Assembly: GCF_000739595.1 (NCBI RefSeq)
Contig: NZ_BBJP01000023.1
Location: forward strand, 62,001 to 126,000
Direction of reading: 5' to 3'
DNA: 64,000 bases
Origin: Halorubrum halophilum
GTDB taxonomy: Archaea > Halobacteriota > Halobacteria > Halobacteriales > Haloferacaceae
Shown: positions 8,582 to 15,996 of the stretch, piece after piece
Layout of the letters: each line of letters opens with the position of its first letter
Position numbering within the stretch: position 1 is the stretch's first letter
Program-made: the position numbers and the translations under genes
Notes under the pieces: model-generated
Databases searched by the model: none
The model's input: the letters and a program-made list of their open reading frames with translations, nothing else
Told to the model about the DNA's origin: nothing

Positions 8582-8865
8582 GTGGCGCGCGCCTCCGAGC
8601 GGCCGCCCTCGGCGGCCGCGAAGGAGCGTCGCGCCAGGGAGTCAGTCGCCCGGAGCAACGCGGAGGGCGACTGACGAGGCTGGGGAGGCGTGAGGTGCGG
8701 TTGCAGTGCGGGGCGGGTGGGACTCAAAGGGGCAGCCGTGAGAACGGCGCAGGCGACGTAAGCACCGCAGGAACGAGCGAAGCGAGTGACGAGGAGCGCA
8801 ACGAGCGTGCGCCGTTCTCGCGGCTGGGGCTTTGGAGGAGTTCGCCGTCGATCCGGTGTCTCCTA
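8582..8865 (+). ncRNA. Structured RNA candidate, copy 1
   Basis: Three stems are separated by conserved single-stranded blocks. Stem 1 is GCGGCCGCC (8599-8607) with GGCGGCCGC (8611-8619), extended by outer pairs CTCC/GGAG and GGCGCG/CGCGCC. Stem 2 is GTCAGTCGCCC (8641-8651) with GGGCGACTGAC (8665-8675), followed by GAGGCTGGGGAGGCGTGAGG. Stem 3 pairs 8733-8751 with 8808-8826 over 19 bases with one G-U, and is preceded by GGGACTCAAAGGGGCAG and followed by CTGGGGCTTTGGAGG. Copies at 13921 and 16704 keep the blocks but change the stem sequences while preserving pairing. I do not recognise the family. It occupies the gap between the cyclodeaminase-family gene and ubaA. Confidence 0.65.
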
Positions 8866-8991
8866 CTTATAAGCGAGCGGCTGGGGCTTTGGAGGTATTC
8901 ACCGCCGATCCACGAACAGCCGCTTATAAGCGATCGACTGCGCCTTTGCAGGTGTTCGTCGCTGGATCGAGGTCAACCACTTATAAACGAC
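8821..8991 (+). repeat. Three tandem 57-bp modules, each ending in a TATA-like box
   Basis: Modules begin at 8821, 8878 and 8935, exactly 57 bases apart, and the first bases of a fourth start at 8992. Each reads roughly CGGCTGGGGCTTTGGAGG, then TTCACCGCCGATCC, a variable part and CTTATAA (8866, 8923, 8980). The first module overlaps the 3' end of RNA copy 1. Divergence rises from left to right, suggesting ageing duplications. The frame across the modules stays open only because 57 is a multiple of three; I do not regard it as coding. Confidence 0.7.
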
Positions 8992-9043
8992 CGACCAAGG
9001 CGCCGAACCCGTAACACTCCGAAACGCCGTACAGTCGGGAACA

Positions 9044-9051
9044 CGATTATA
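9044..9051 (+). promoter_or_regulatory. TATA box of ubaA
   Basis: GATTATAC lies 25-32 bases before the ATG at 9076, the standard spacing for a leaderless haloarchaeal transcript. It is separate from the repeat modules. Confidence 0.5.
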
Positions 9052-9075
9052 CCGACTCACACCTCACGTTCACCC

Positions 9076-9888
9076 ATGAGTCTCTCGCTCGACGCCGACC
9101 AGCTCGACCGGTACTCCAGACACGTGATCATGGACGAGGTCGGCCCGGAGGGGCAAAAGCGCCTCCTCGACGCACGCGCGCTCGTGGTCGGGGCTGGCGG
9201 GCTCGGCGCACCCGTCATCCAGTACCTCGCGGCCGCCGGCGTCGGCACCCTCGGAATCGTCGACGACGACGTCGTCGAGCGCTCGAACCTCCAGCGACAG
9301 GTGATCCACGGCGACGCCGACGTGGGCGAGCCGAAAGTCGAGTCGGCGGCCCGGTACGTCGACCGGCTCAACCCCGACATCGACGTGGAGACCCACGAGA
9401 CCCGGCTCGACGAGGGAAACGTCCGCGACCTGCTCGCCGGCTACGACCTCGTCGTCGACTGCGCGGACAACTTCCGCACCCGATACGTCGTCAACGACGC
9501 GGCCCGGATCGAGGGGCTTCCCGTGGTCCACGGCGCCATCTACAAGTTCGAGGGGCAGGCGACGACGCTCGTTCCCGACGGCCCCTGCTACCGGTGCCTG
9601 TTCCCGGAGGCGCCCGAGCCGGGGACGGTGCCCGACTGCGCGGCGACGGGCGTGCTCGGCGTCCTCCCCGGCACGGTCGGGTGCATTCAGGCGACCGAGG
9701 CGATCAAGCTCCTGCTCGACGCGGGCGAGACGCTCGAGGGGCGCGTGCTCTTCTACGACGCGATGGACATGACGTTCGAGTCCGTTCCGTACCGGCGCAA
9801 TCCCGACTGCCCGGTCTGTGGCGACGACGGTATCGAGACGATCGAGGGGATCGACTACACGGGCGGGTGCCGCGTCGACGCGGACTGA
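9076..9888 (+). CDS. ubaA: E1-like SAMP-activating enzyme (MoeB/ThiF family)
   Basis: This 270-residue protein has the adenylation domain of ThiF/MoeB/E1 enzymes: ALVVGAGGLGAPVIQYLA for ATP, the arginine-finger motif ERSNLQRQ, and DCADNFRTRYVVND. Zinc ligands are CYRC near residue 173 and CPVC near residue 248. The Cys in VPDCAATGVLGVLPG is the expected catalytic or thiol-carrying residue. In Haloferax the single such enzyme, UbaA, activates ubiquitin-like SAMP proteins for protein conjugation, tRNA thiolation and molybdopterin synthesis. The ATG at 9076 matches the family start; the longer open frame crosses the repeats. Confidence 0.9.
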   Translation: MSLSLDADQLDRYSRHVIMDEVGPEGQKRLLDARALVVGAGGLGAPVIQYLAAAGVGTLGIVDDDVVERSNLQRQVIHGDADVGEPKVESAARYVDRLNPDIDVETHETRLDEGNVRDLLAGYDLVVDCADNFRTRYVVNDAARIEGLPVVHGAIYKFEGQATTLVPDGPCYRCLFPEAPEPGTVPDCAATGVLGVLPGTVGCIQATEAIKLLLDAGETLEGRVLFYDAMDMTFESVPYRRNPDCPVCGDDGIETIEGIDYTGGCRVDAD

Positions 9889-9942
9889 GCGCGTCGCGGT
9901 GGAACCGCGACGGAACGACGACCCGCCGCGATAGCGGCGGAC

Positions 9943-10335
9943 TCACAGCGACCGGTTCGGCATCGCCGCCCCCGCAGTCCCACCGGCCCCGTCGTCGACG
10001 AACCCGGAGCGGACGCACCACCGACAGAACTGGTAGCCGGTCCGGTTCTCCGCGCCGCAGTGCCGGCAGACGACGGTCTCCCCGTCGGCGTCGAGCGGCG
10101 GCGGATCGCCCGTTGGTCCCGATTCCCCCGATTCCCCCGCGTTCGCCGTGAATCCCGCCACCCCGTCGCCGGAGGGCTCTGAGTCGGCCTTCGCCTCCTC
10201 GGGAACCTCCCGCGCCGACCCGAGGAAGTCGGCCGGATCGCGGTCCCCGCGCGTGAACAGCCACGCGAACGCGAGGTTGATCAGGGCCACCGCGCCGAGG
10301 ATCGCGACGAGCGGGGCGATTTCTGCTCCCGTCAT
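9943..10335 (-). CDS. Membrane-anchored zinc-ribbon protein
   Basis: From the ATG at 10335 the protein has 130 residues. An N-terminal helix (IAPLVAILGAVALINLAFAWLF) is followed by an acidic, Gly/Ser-rich linker and a four-Cys zinc ribbon, CRHCGAENRTGYQFCRWC, at about residues 90-107. Such single-helix zinc ribbons are common in haloarchaea and have no assigned function. It is convergent with ubaA and divergent from ridA. Confidence 0.75.
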   Translation of the reverse strand: MTGAEIAPLVAILGAVALINLAFAWLFTRGDRDPADFLGSAREVPEEAKADSEPSGDGVAGFTANAGESGESGPTGDPPPLDADGETVVCRHCGAENRTGYQFCRWCVRSGFVDDGAGGTAGAAMPNRSL

Positions 10336-10494
10336 ATGTCGTATGTTAGCACGCGAGGGATATAGGCGCAACGGTGATTCCGGGCGCGCGGAGCCGCGGA
10401 GGAGCCTCGGGGGAGCGGCGTCACGGAAGGACGACGACACGGGGAAGGCCCGTTCCCCGGTCACTTTATGGACGCCCGTCGAAAGCCGACGCGT

Positions 10495-10875
10495 ATGAAG
10501 GAGACAGTCCACACCGACGCGGCCCCCGCGGCGGTCGGCGCGTACAGTCAGGCGACGACGAACGGCGACCTCGTGTTCACGGCCGGGCAGATCGCGCTGA
10601 CGCCGGACGGGGACCTCCTCGACGACGCCTCGATCGCCGAACAGACCGAGCAGGTCCTCGACAACCTCGTGGCCGTGCTCGACGAGGCGGGCGCTGAGCC
10701 GGGAGACGTGCTCAAAACGACGGTCTTCCTCGCCGACATCGACGACTTCGACGAGATGAACGAGACGTACGCGGGCTACTTCGAAGAGTCGCCGCCCGCC
10801 CGGTCGGCCGTGCAGGCCGGCGCGCTCCCGAAGGGCGCCGGCGTTGAGATCGAGGCCGTCGCCGTCGTCGAGTAG
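10495..10875 (+). CDS. ridA: Rid family reactive-intermediate deaminase (RidA/YjgF)
   Basis: This 126-residue protein has the usual family length. It starts MKETVHTDAAPAAVGAYSQA, and has VFTAGQIALTPDG and NLVAVLDEAGA; the conserved Arg lies in PARSAVQAGALPKGAGVEIEA. RidA proteins hydrolyse reactive enamine/imine intermediates from pyridoxal-phosphate enzymes and form trimers. An ATG at 10468 in the same frame would add nine residues, but the family start favours 10495. The next gene begins directly after the stop. Confidence 0.92.
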   Translation: MKETVHTDAAPAAVGAYSQATTNGDLVFTAGQIALTPDGDLLDDASIAEQTEQVLDNLVAVLDEAGAEPGDVLKTTVFLADIDDFDEMNETYAGYFEESPPARSAVQAGALPKGAGVEIEAVAVVE

Positions 10876-11166
10876 ATGGCCGACGACTCCGTCGGGAGGG
10901 TCGGAAGCGGAGAAGACGGGAGCGAGGAGACCGCGAACCCGCCGGGCGCCCCGATGACCGCCCGGACGAGGGCGCGGTCCGCGGCCCTGTGGGGGCTCGT
11001 CGGCGGGTTCGCGTTTCTCGTGCTCGCGCAGGGGTACCTGCTCCTCGACGGCGACCTCCCCTTCGGGTACGTCGGACTGTTCGCGCTCGCGGGCGCGATC
11101 GCCGTCGCGTCCGGCGGGATCGCGTACGCAGTCGAGCACCGACTCCACGCGAAAAGAAGGACTTAA
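10876..11166 (+). CDS. Two-helix membrane protein, unknown function
   Basis: The 96-residue product has a hydrophilic N-terminal 30 residues and then two predicted membrane helices (ALWGLVGGFAFLVLAQGYLL and YVGLFALAGAIAVASGGIAY) ending in a basic tail. The ATG abuts the ridA stop with no gap, so it is probably co-translated. I recognise it only as a haloarchaeal conserved type. Confidence 0.75.
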   Translation: MADDSVGRVGSGEDGSEETANPPGAPMTARTRARSAALWGLVGGFAFLVLAQGYLLLDGDLPFGYVGLFALAGAIAVASGGIAYAVEHRLHAKRRT

Positions 11167-11193
11167 CAGTCCCACCGGATTATCTCAGACCGA

Positions 11194-11275
11194 GCCAGGA
11201 TGGCCGAGTGGTAAGGCGCACGCCTGGAAAGCGTGTTCCCTTCTGGGATCGGGGGTTCAAATCCCTCTCCTGGCG
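11194..11275 (+). tRNA. tRNA-Ser (anticodon GGA)
   Basis: The 82-base gene folds as a class II tRNA. The acceptor pairs GCCAGGA with TCCTGGC, and the anticodon stem CACGC/GCGTG encloses CTGGAAA with anticodon GGA. A long variable arm has TCCC/GGGA, and the T loop is TTCAAAT. It reads UCC and UCU codons. CCA is not encoded. A T5 run follows at 11276-11280. Confidence 0.95.
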
Positions 11276-11287
11276 TTTTTGTCGACG
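11254..11287 (+). repeat. tRNA-Ser 3' end, direct repeat copy A (att-like)
   Basis: Thirty-four bases from the T arm through the acceptor end to the downstream GTCGACG are repeated exactly at 11392-11425. A duplicated tRNA 3' end is the usual footprint of integrase-mediated insertion at a tRNA gene. Confidence 0.8.
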
Positions 11288-11391
11288 CCGCCGCGAGTGA
11301 GGAGCGGAGCGACGAGCGAACCCGGCGTCGACGAACACAGACGAGAATTTGAACTAGAGAGTGAAGCGAGTGGAGCGGGCGGAACGACTGA

Positions 11392-11425
11392 GGTTCAAAT
11401 CCCTCTCCTGGCGTTTTTGTCGACG
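11392..11425 (+). repeat. tRNA-Ser 3' end, direct repeat copy B (att-like)
   Basis: This is the second copy of the 34-base tRNA-Ser 3' segment, 138 bases downstream of the first. The segment between the copies (11288-11391) contains no gene and ends a 9-bp inverted repeat, GTCGACGCC (11281-11289) with GGCGTCGAC (11324-11332). It looks like the scar of a lost or miniature element. Confidence 0.75.
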
Positions 11426-11529
11426 ATTTCGAACGCGTAGCCTCGCGTAGCGACGCTTTCTGTAGTCACGGACGTTCCCACACACCGACACAAGACTCAT
11501 ATGTATGGGTAATGTTGACACAGGTGACG

Positions 11530-11697
11530 ATGCCAGACACGAAATCAGGTCGCGAGCGGAAAGGGAGGAACAAGCGCCGGCAGTTGGAGAGCCACCTCAA
11601 CCGACGCGAGCTCGACGCCGCCGACGAACCGCCGGAACCGACGATCGACGAAGTCGACTCGGAGTACCTCACCGAGACCGACGAGCTCGATCGGTGA
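11530..11697 (+). CDS. Small charged protein, unknown function
   Basis: The 55-residue product (MPDTKSGRERKGRNKRRQLE...) has a strongly basic N-terminal third and an acidic C-terminal half. That charge split is seen in several small conserved haloarchaeal proteins. In-frame ATG at 11512 is an alternative start; 11530 is preferred because the basic stretch then begins the protein. No domain is recognised. Confidence 0.6.
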   Translation: MPDTKSGRERKGRNKRRQLESHLNRRELDAADEPPEPTIDEVDSEYLTETDELDR

Positions 11698-12060
11698 CCG
11701 TTCGCGGCCGACCCCGCTTCTCCGTTCTCGTTCCGTAGCTCGTACGGCAGCCCCGAAGCGACGCCCACGGCAGCCCTCGATAGCGACACTTCAACGGTGG
11801 CTCTCGGCGGCAACAGCCTCGCGATCTCACACCCCGTGCGGGGACACCGTCGGAATAGACGATCGACGCAAAATTACATATAAACACAGCAGATGAGGGG
11901 CTTCGATCGCGACAGAGTCCCGTGCTAACTATACACACAAGAATCGCTCGATCGACGTGGAGTCCTGCGATTTTCGCGACGAACCCGTGGGGATCGACGA
12001 TCGCGATCGAACGCCGTTCAACAACACATTTATATAGAATCACAAACAATCAAGCAGTGT
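11698..12060 (+). promoter_or_regulatory. Thermosome upstream region with TATA box
   Basis: No gene is seen in these 363 bases. A TATA box, TTTATATA (12029-12036), lies 25 bases before the thermosome ATG, matching a leaderless or very short leader transcript. A second AT-rich TATA-like site, TTACATATAAAC, lies near 11873 and could be a second promoter. Thermosome genes are usually heat-inducible; no specific heat-shock motif was identified. Confidence 0.6.
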
Positions 12061-13719
12061 ATGAGCCAGCGAATGCAGCAGGGTCAGCCGATGATCATCA
12101 TGGGCGACGACGCCCAGCGCGTCAAGGACAAAGACGCACAGGAGTACAACATCTCCGCGGCGCGCGGCGTCGCCGAGTCCGTACGCTCGACGCTCGGGCC
12201 GAAAGGGATGGACAAGATGCTCGTCGACTCGACGGGCGACGTGACCATCACGAACGACGGCGTCACCATCCTGCAGACGATGGACATCGACAACCCGACC
12301 GCCGAGATGATCGTCGAGGTCGCCGAGACGCAGGAGGACGAGGCCGGCGACGGCACGACGAGCGCGGTCGCGATCGCGGGCGAGCTCCTCAAGAACGCCG
12401 AGGATCTCCTCGAACAGGACATCCACCCGACGGCCGTCATCAAGGGCTTCAACCTCGCGAGCGAGTACGCCCGCGAGCAGGTCGACGAGGTCGCCACCGC
12501 GGTCGACCCCGACGACACCGAGACTCTGAAGAGCGTCGCCGAGACGTCGATGACCGGCAAGGGCGCGGAGCTCGACAAGGACACGCTCGCTGACCTCGTC
12601 GTCCGCGCGATCCAGGGCGTCACCGTCGAGGCCGACGACGGCTCACACGTCGTCGATCTGGCGAACCTCAACATCGAGACGCGCACCGGGCGCGCGGCCG
12701 GCGAGTCCCGCCTGCTCTCGGGCGCCGTCGTCGACAAGGACCCGGTCCACGAGGACATGCCGAGCGACTTCGACGCGGCCGACGTGCTCCTGCTCAACGA
12801 CCCGATCGAGGTCGAGGAGGCCGACGTTGACACCGCCGTCAACGTCGAGTCCCCCGACCAGCTCCAGCGCTTCCTCGATCAGGAGGAAGAGCAGCTCCGC
12901 GACAAGGTCGACAAGATCGTCGAATCGGGCGCCGACGTGGTCTTCTGTCAGAAGGGGATCGACGACCTCGCCCAGCACTACCTCGCGAAGGAGGGCATCC
13001 TCGCGGTCCGCCGGACGAAGAAGTCCGACCTGAGCTTCCTCAAGAACGTGCTCGGCGCGCCCATTGTCAGCGACCTCGACTCGCTCACGGCCGACGACCT
13101 CGCGGTCGGCTCGGTCACCCGCGACGCCGAGGAGGAACTGTTCTACGTCGAGGGCGAGGACGCCCACGGCGTCACGCTCCTGCTGTACGGCACCACCGAG
13201 CACGTCGTCGACGAGCTCGAACGCGGCATTCAGGACGCGATCGACGTGGTCTCGACGACCGTCTCCGACGGGCGCACGCTCCCCGGCGGCGGCGCCATCG
13301 AGGTCGAGCTCGCTCGCCGGCTGCGCGACTACGCCGACTCCGTCGAAGGGCGCGAGCAGCTCGCCGTCGAGGCGTTCGCCGACTCGCTCGAACTGATCCC
13401 CCGTGTGCTCGCCGAGAACGCCGGGCTCGACGCCATCGACCTGCTCGTCGACCTCCGCGCGGCTCACGAGGCCGGCGACACCGAGGCCGGACTCAACGTC
13501 TTCTCCGGCGAGGTCGAGAACACCACCGAGGCCGGCGTCGTCGAGACGGCCCACGCGAAGGAGCAGGCGATCTCCTCCGCCGCCGAGGCCGCGAACCTCG
13601 TGCTGAAAATCGACGACATCATCTCCGCGGGCGACCTCTCGACCGGCGGCGACGGCGACGAGGGCGGCGCCCCCGCCGGCGGCATGGGTGGGATGGGCGG
13701 CATGGGCGGTGCGATGTAA
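12061..13719 (+). CDS. Thermosome subunit (group II chaperonin)
   Basis: This 552-residue protein begins MSQRMQQGQPMIIMGDDAQR and has the ATP-site motifs VRSTLGPKGMDKMLVDS, TNDGVTILQTMDI and DEAGDGTTSAVAIAG. Near the C-terminus it has TLPGGGAIEVELARRLRDYA and the Gly/Met-rich tail GGMGGMGGMGGAM. It forms double-ring cages that fold proteins with ATP in the cytoplasm. The haloarchaeal proteome usually has two or three paralogues, and this sequence alone does not say which one this is. Confidence 0.96.
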   Translation: MSQRMQQGQPMIIMGDDAQRVKDKDAQEYNISAARGVAESVRSTLGPKGMDKMLVDSTGDVTITNDGVTILQTMDIDNPTAEMIVEVAETQEDEAGDGTTSAVAIAGELLKNAEDLLEQDIHPTAVIKGFNLASEYAREQVDEVATAVDPDDTETLKSVAETSMTGKGAELDKDTLADLVVRAIQGVTVEADDGSHVVDLANLNIETRTGRAAGESRLLSGAVVDKDPVHEDMPSDFDAADVLLLNDPIEVEEADVDTAVNVESPDQLQRFLDQEEEQLRDKVDKIVESGADVVFCQKGIDDLAQHYLAKEGILAVRRTKKSDLSFLKNVLGAPIVSDLDSLTADDLAVGSVTRDAEEELFYVEGEDAHGVTLLLYGTTEHVVDELERGIQDAIDVVSTTVSDGRTLPGGGAIEVELARRLRDYADSVEGREQLAVEAFADSLELIPRVLAENAGLDAIDLLVDLRAAHEAGDTEAGLNVFSGEVENTTEAGVVETAHAKEQAISSAAEAANLVLKIDDIISAGDLSTGGDGDEGGAPAGGMGGMGGMGGAM

Positions 13720-13800
13720 CCACTCGGTAGGTTACTCACACTCCCGAGACGCCTCTCCGGCCGCGTACCGCACCTCGAACATGCACGCTCGCGTTCCCCC

Positions 13801-13813
13801 GTTTTCGTTTTTT
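13801..13813 (+). terminator. T-rich terminator after the thermosome gene
   Basis: GTTTTCGTTTTTT follows a C-run 80 bases after the stop. Consecutive T tracts are the normal archaeal intrinsic termination signal. Confidence 0.5.
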
Positions 13814-13920
13814 GCTCTGTAGAACTCCGTCGCAGTTGAGACAGCGATCCCGGCGGCCACGCTACGATTATTTAAAAGCCCGTGAGCGACAGTGACGATC
13901 ACTTATAAAGAGCAATGCGG

Positions 13921-14100
13921 TGGCGCGTGCCGACGAGCGGCCATCGGCCGCGAAGTCGCACGCGCGAGGGACGCGGTGAGCGCTCGAAGAGCGCGAACCG
14001 CGAGGCTGGGGAGGCGTGAGGTGCGGTACGGTGCGGTTGTGGGTGGATGGGACTCAAAGGGGCAGCCGGCGAGGCGGCTGGGGCTTTGGCGGTGTTCACC
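13921..14100 (+). ncRNA. Structured RNA candidate, copy 2 (compact)
   Basis: It follows a TATA box, CTTATAAA (13902-13909). Stem 1 is GCGGCC (13937-13942) with GGCCGC (13946-13951), with outer pairs CGAC/GTCG and GCGCGTG/CACGCGC. Stem 2 pairs GCGGT...ACCGC and an inner GCGCTC/GAGCGC just before the invariant GAGGCTGGGGAGGCGTGAGG (14002-14021). GGGACTCAAAGGGGCAG (14049-14065) leads into a short stem 3, CAGCC/GGCTG, and then GGGGCTTTGG. Stem 3 is only about 18 bases long here, against 94 in copies 1 and 3, so the long loop arm is optional. Confidence 0.62.
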
Positions 14101-14122
14101 GCAGCACCATCGATCGCTCTCA

Positions 14123-14130
14123 CTTATTAG
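14123..14130 (+). promoter_or_regulatory. Repeat-derived TATA box positioned to drive polX
   Basis: CTTATTAG stands at the place where each repeat module carries CTTATAA, and it is 26 bases before the polX ATG at 14156. The repeat tail therefore appears to supply the polX promoter, giving a leaderless message. Confidence 0.5.
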
Positions 14131-14155
14131 TACTATCCGGCCGAACCACCACGTA

Positions 14156-15913
14156 ATGAGCCGCAACGACGAGGTCGCCGCTCTCTTAGAGGAGTTCGCC
14201 GACCGGCTCGAAGCGACCGGCGTCGAGTACAAGCCGACCGCCTACCGCCGCGCCGCGGAGAACGTCCGCGAGCACACCGCGCCCATCGAGAACCTCGCGG
14301 GGGAGGGTGAGGACGCGGTCGCCGAGATCGACCGCGTCGGCGACGCGATCGCGTCGAAGATCGTCGAATACTTCGAGACGGGATCGATCGAGGAGCTGGA
14401 CGCGCTCCGCTCGGAGCTGCCCGCCGATATCGAGGCGCTGACCGCGGTCGAGGGCGTCGGGCCGAAGACGGTCGGGAGCCTCTACGAGGCGCTGGAGATT
14501 ACCACGCTCGATGAACTGGAAGAGGCGGCCGAGGCTGGCGAGATACAGGAAGTCTCCGGCTTCGGCCCCACAACCGAACAGAACATCCTCGACAACATCC
14601 CGTTCGCGCGCGAGGCCCGGAAGCGAACCCGCCTCGGCGACGCTCGCCCGGTCGCGGACGCGGCGCTCGCCTATCTCGACGACCTCGACGCGGTCGCGTC
14701 GGTCGAGGTGTGCGGCTCGATCCGGCGCTGGAAGGACACGATCGGCGACGTCGATCTGCTCGTCGCCAGCGACGTACGCGAGCCGATCGTCGAGGCGTTC
14801 ACCGACTGGCCCGAGGCTGACGCGACGATCGAGGCCGGAACCGGGAAGGCGAGCGTCCGCGCGAGCGGCACCCGGGTGGACCTCCGGATCGTCGACGGCG
14901 AGGAGTTCGGCGCCGCGCTTCAGTACTTCACCGGCTCGCGCGCGCACAACGTCGCGGTGCGCAACCGCGCGATCGACCGCGGCCTGAAGCTCAACGAGTA
15001 CGGCCTGTTCGACATCTCCGACGTCGACGACCCGGACGCGGGCCAGCGCGTGGGCGAGCGCGTCGCGGGCGCGACCGAGGACGGCGTCTACGAGGCGCTC
15101 GACATGGAGCCCGTGCCGCCCGAACTCCGCGAGGACAACGGCGAGGTCGCGGCGGCCGCGGCGGGCGCGCTTCCCGACCTCGTGGAGACCGAGGAGCTCC
15201 GCGGCGACATCCACACCCACACCGACTGGTCGGACGGCGGGTTCTCGATCGCCGAGATGATCGAGGCGGCCGCGGAGCGCGGCTACGACGCCCACGCGGT
15301 CACCGACCACGCCGCCGGGCCGGGGATCTTCGGTAACACCGGCCTCGACGAGGCCGAGATCGCGGCACAGGCCGACGCGGTCGCGGAGGCGGCTGAGGAG
15401 GCGTCGGCCGACATCGAAGTGTTCCACGGCATCGAGGCCAACATCGACGCTGAGGGCGCGATCACCACCGACGACGAGACGCTCGCCGACCTCGATATCG
15501 TCGTCGCCTCGCCGCACTCCGCGCTGGGACAGGACTCAGACGCCGCCACGGACCGGCTGATCCGGGCGGTCGAACATCCGCACGTCGATATCCTCGGCCA
15601 CCCAACCGGTCGGATCATCAACAGCCGCCCCGGAATCGCGCCCGACGTGGAGGCCGTGGTCGAGGCCGCCGCGGCCGCCGGCACCGCGATCGAGGTGAAC
15701 GCGAACCCCGCCCGGCTCGACGCCGACGGCGACACCGTGCGGGCCGCGATCGACGCGGGCGCGACGATCGCCGTCGACACCGACGCGCACGCGCCCCGCG
15801 AACTCGACAACGCCCGGTACGGGGTCCACACCGCCCGGCGCGGCTGGGCCGAGACGGCGGACGTACTCAACGCGCGCTCGCCCGACGAGATCCGGGCGTT
15901 CCTCGACGGCTGA
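14156..15913 (+). CDS. polX: Family X DNA polymerase with C-terminal PHP domain
   Basis: The product has 585 residues from the ATG at 14156. Residues 1-160 hold the 8-kDa-type domain with helix-hairpin-helix motifs (VEGVGPKTVGSLYE and VSGFGPTTEQNIL). Residues about 170-310 are the nucleotidyltransferase with VEVCGSIRRWKDTIGDVDLL, giving the Gly-Ser and catalytic Asp-x-Asp. From about residue 335 a PHP domain shows the metal ligands DIHTHTDWSDG, AVTDHA, HGIEANI, SPHS, DILGHPTGR and DTDAHAP. PolX enzymes act in base-excision repair, and the PHP domain gives 3'-5' exonuclease activity. The open frame upstream lies in the repeat and is not used. Confidence 0.94.
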   Translation: MSRNDEVAALLEEFADRLEATGVEYKPTAYRRAAENVREHTAPIENLAGEGEDAVAEIDRVGDAIASKIVEYFETGSIEELDALRSELPADIEALTAVEGVGPKTVGSLYEALEITTLDELEEAAEAGEIQEVSGFGPTTEQNILDNIPFAREARKRTRLGDARPVADAALAYLDDLDAVASVEVCGSIRRWKDTIGDVDLLVASDVREPIVEAFTDWPEADATIEAGTGKASVRASGTRVDLRIVDGEEFGAALQYFTGSRAHNVAVRNRAIDRGLKLNEYGLFDISDVDDPDAGQRVGERVAGATEDGVYEALDMEPVPPELREDNGEVAAAAAGALPDLVETEELRGDIHTHTDWSDGGFSIAEMIEAAAERGYDAHAVTDHAAGPGIFGNTGLDEAEIAAQADAVAEAAEEASADIEVFHGIEANIDAEGAITTDDETLADLDIVVASPHSALGQDSDAATDRLIRAVEHPHVDILGHPTGRIINSRPGIAPDVEAVVEAAAAAGTAIEVNANPARLDADGDTVRAAIDAGATIAVDTDAHAPRELDNARYGVHTARRGWAETADVLNARSPDEIRAFLDG

Positions 15914-15996
15914 CCCCTCTCCGGTCGCCTCCCTCCCTCCGCGACGCCCGCCCCTGAGCGAAACCGGTTTGCCCGCGACCCGCCTACGGGCTCGCA

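Noticed and set aside
8832-9014. Short frame across the 57-bp modules with repeated peptide-like units
   Set aside because: The repetition comes from a module length divisible by three. The TATA boxes and the RNA-like conservation explain the sequence better, and copy 3 modules are 60 bp with different content.
8575-9075. N-terminal extension of ubaA through the repeat region
   Set aside because: The family start is at 9076 with a TATA box at the correct distance; the extension translates the RNA repeat.
11288-11391. A second tRNA gene between the two tRNA 3' repeats
   Set aside because: The interval has no acceptor 5' half, D arm or anticodon arm, and only the 3' end is duplicated.
13892-14155. 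N-terminal extension of polX
   Set aside because: It translates RNA copy 2. The family N-terminus begins at 14156 and a promoter box lies just upstream.
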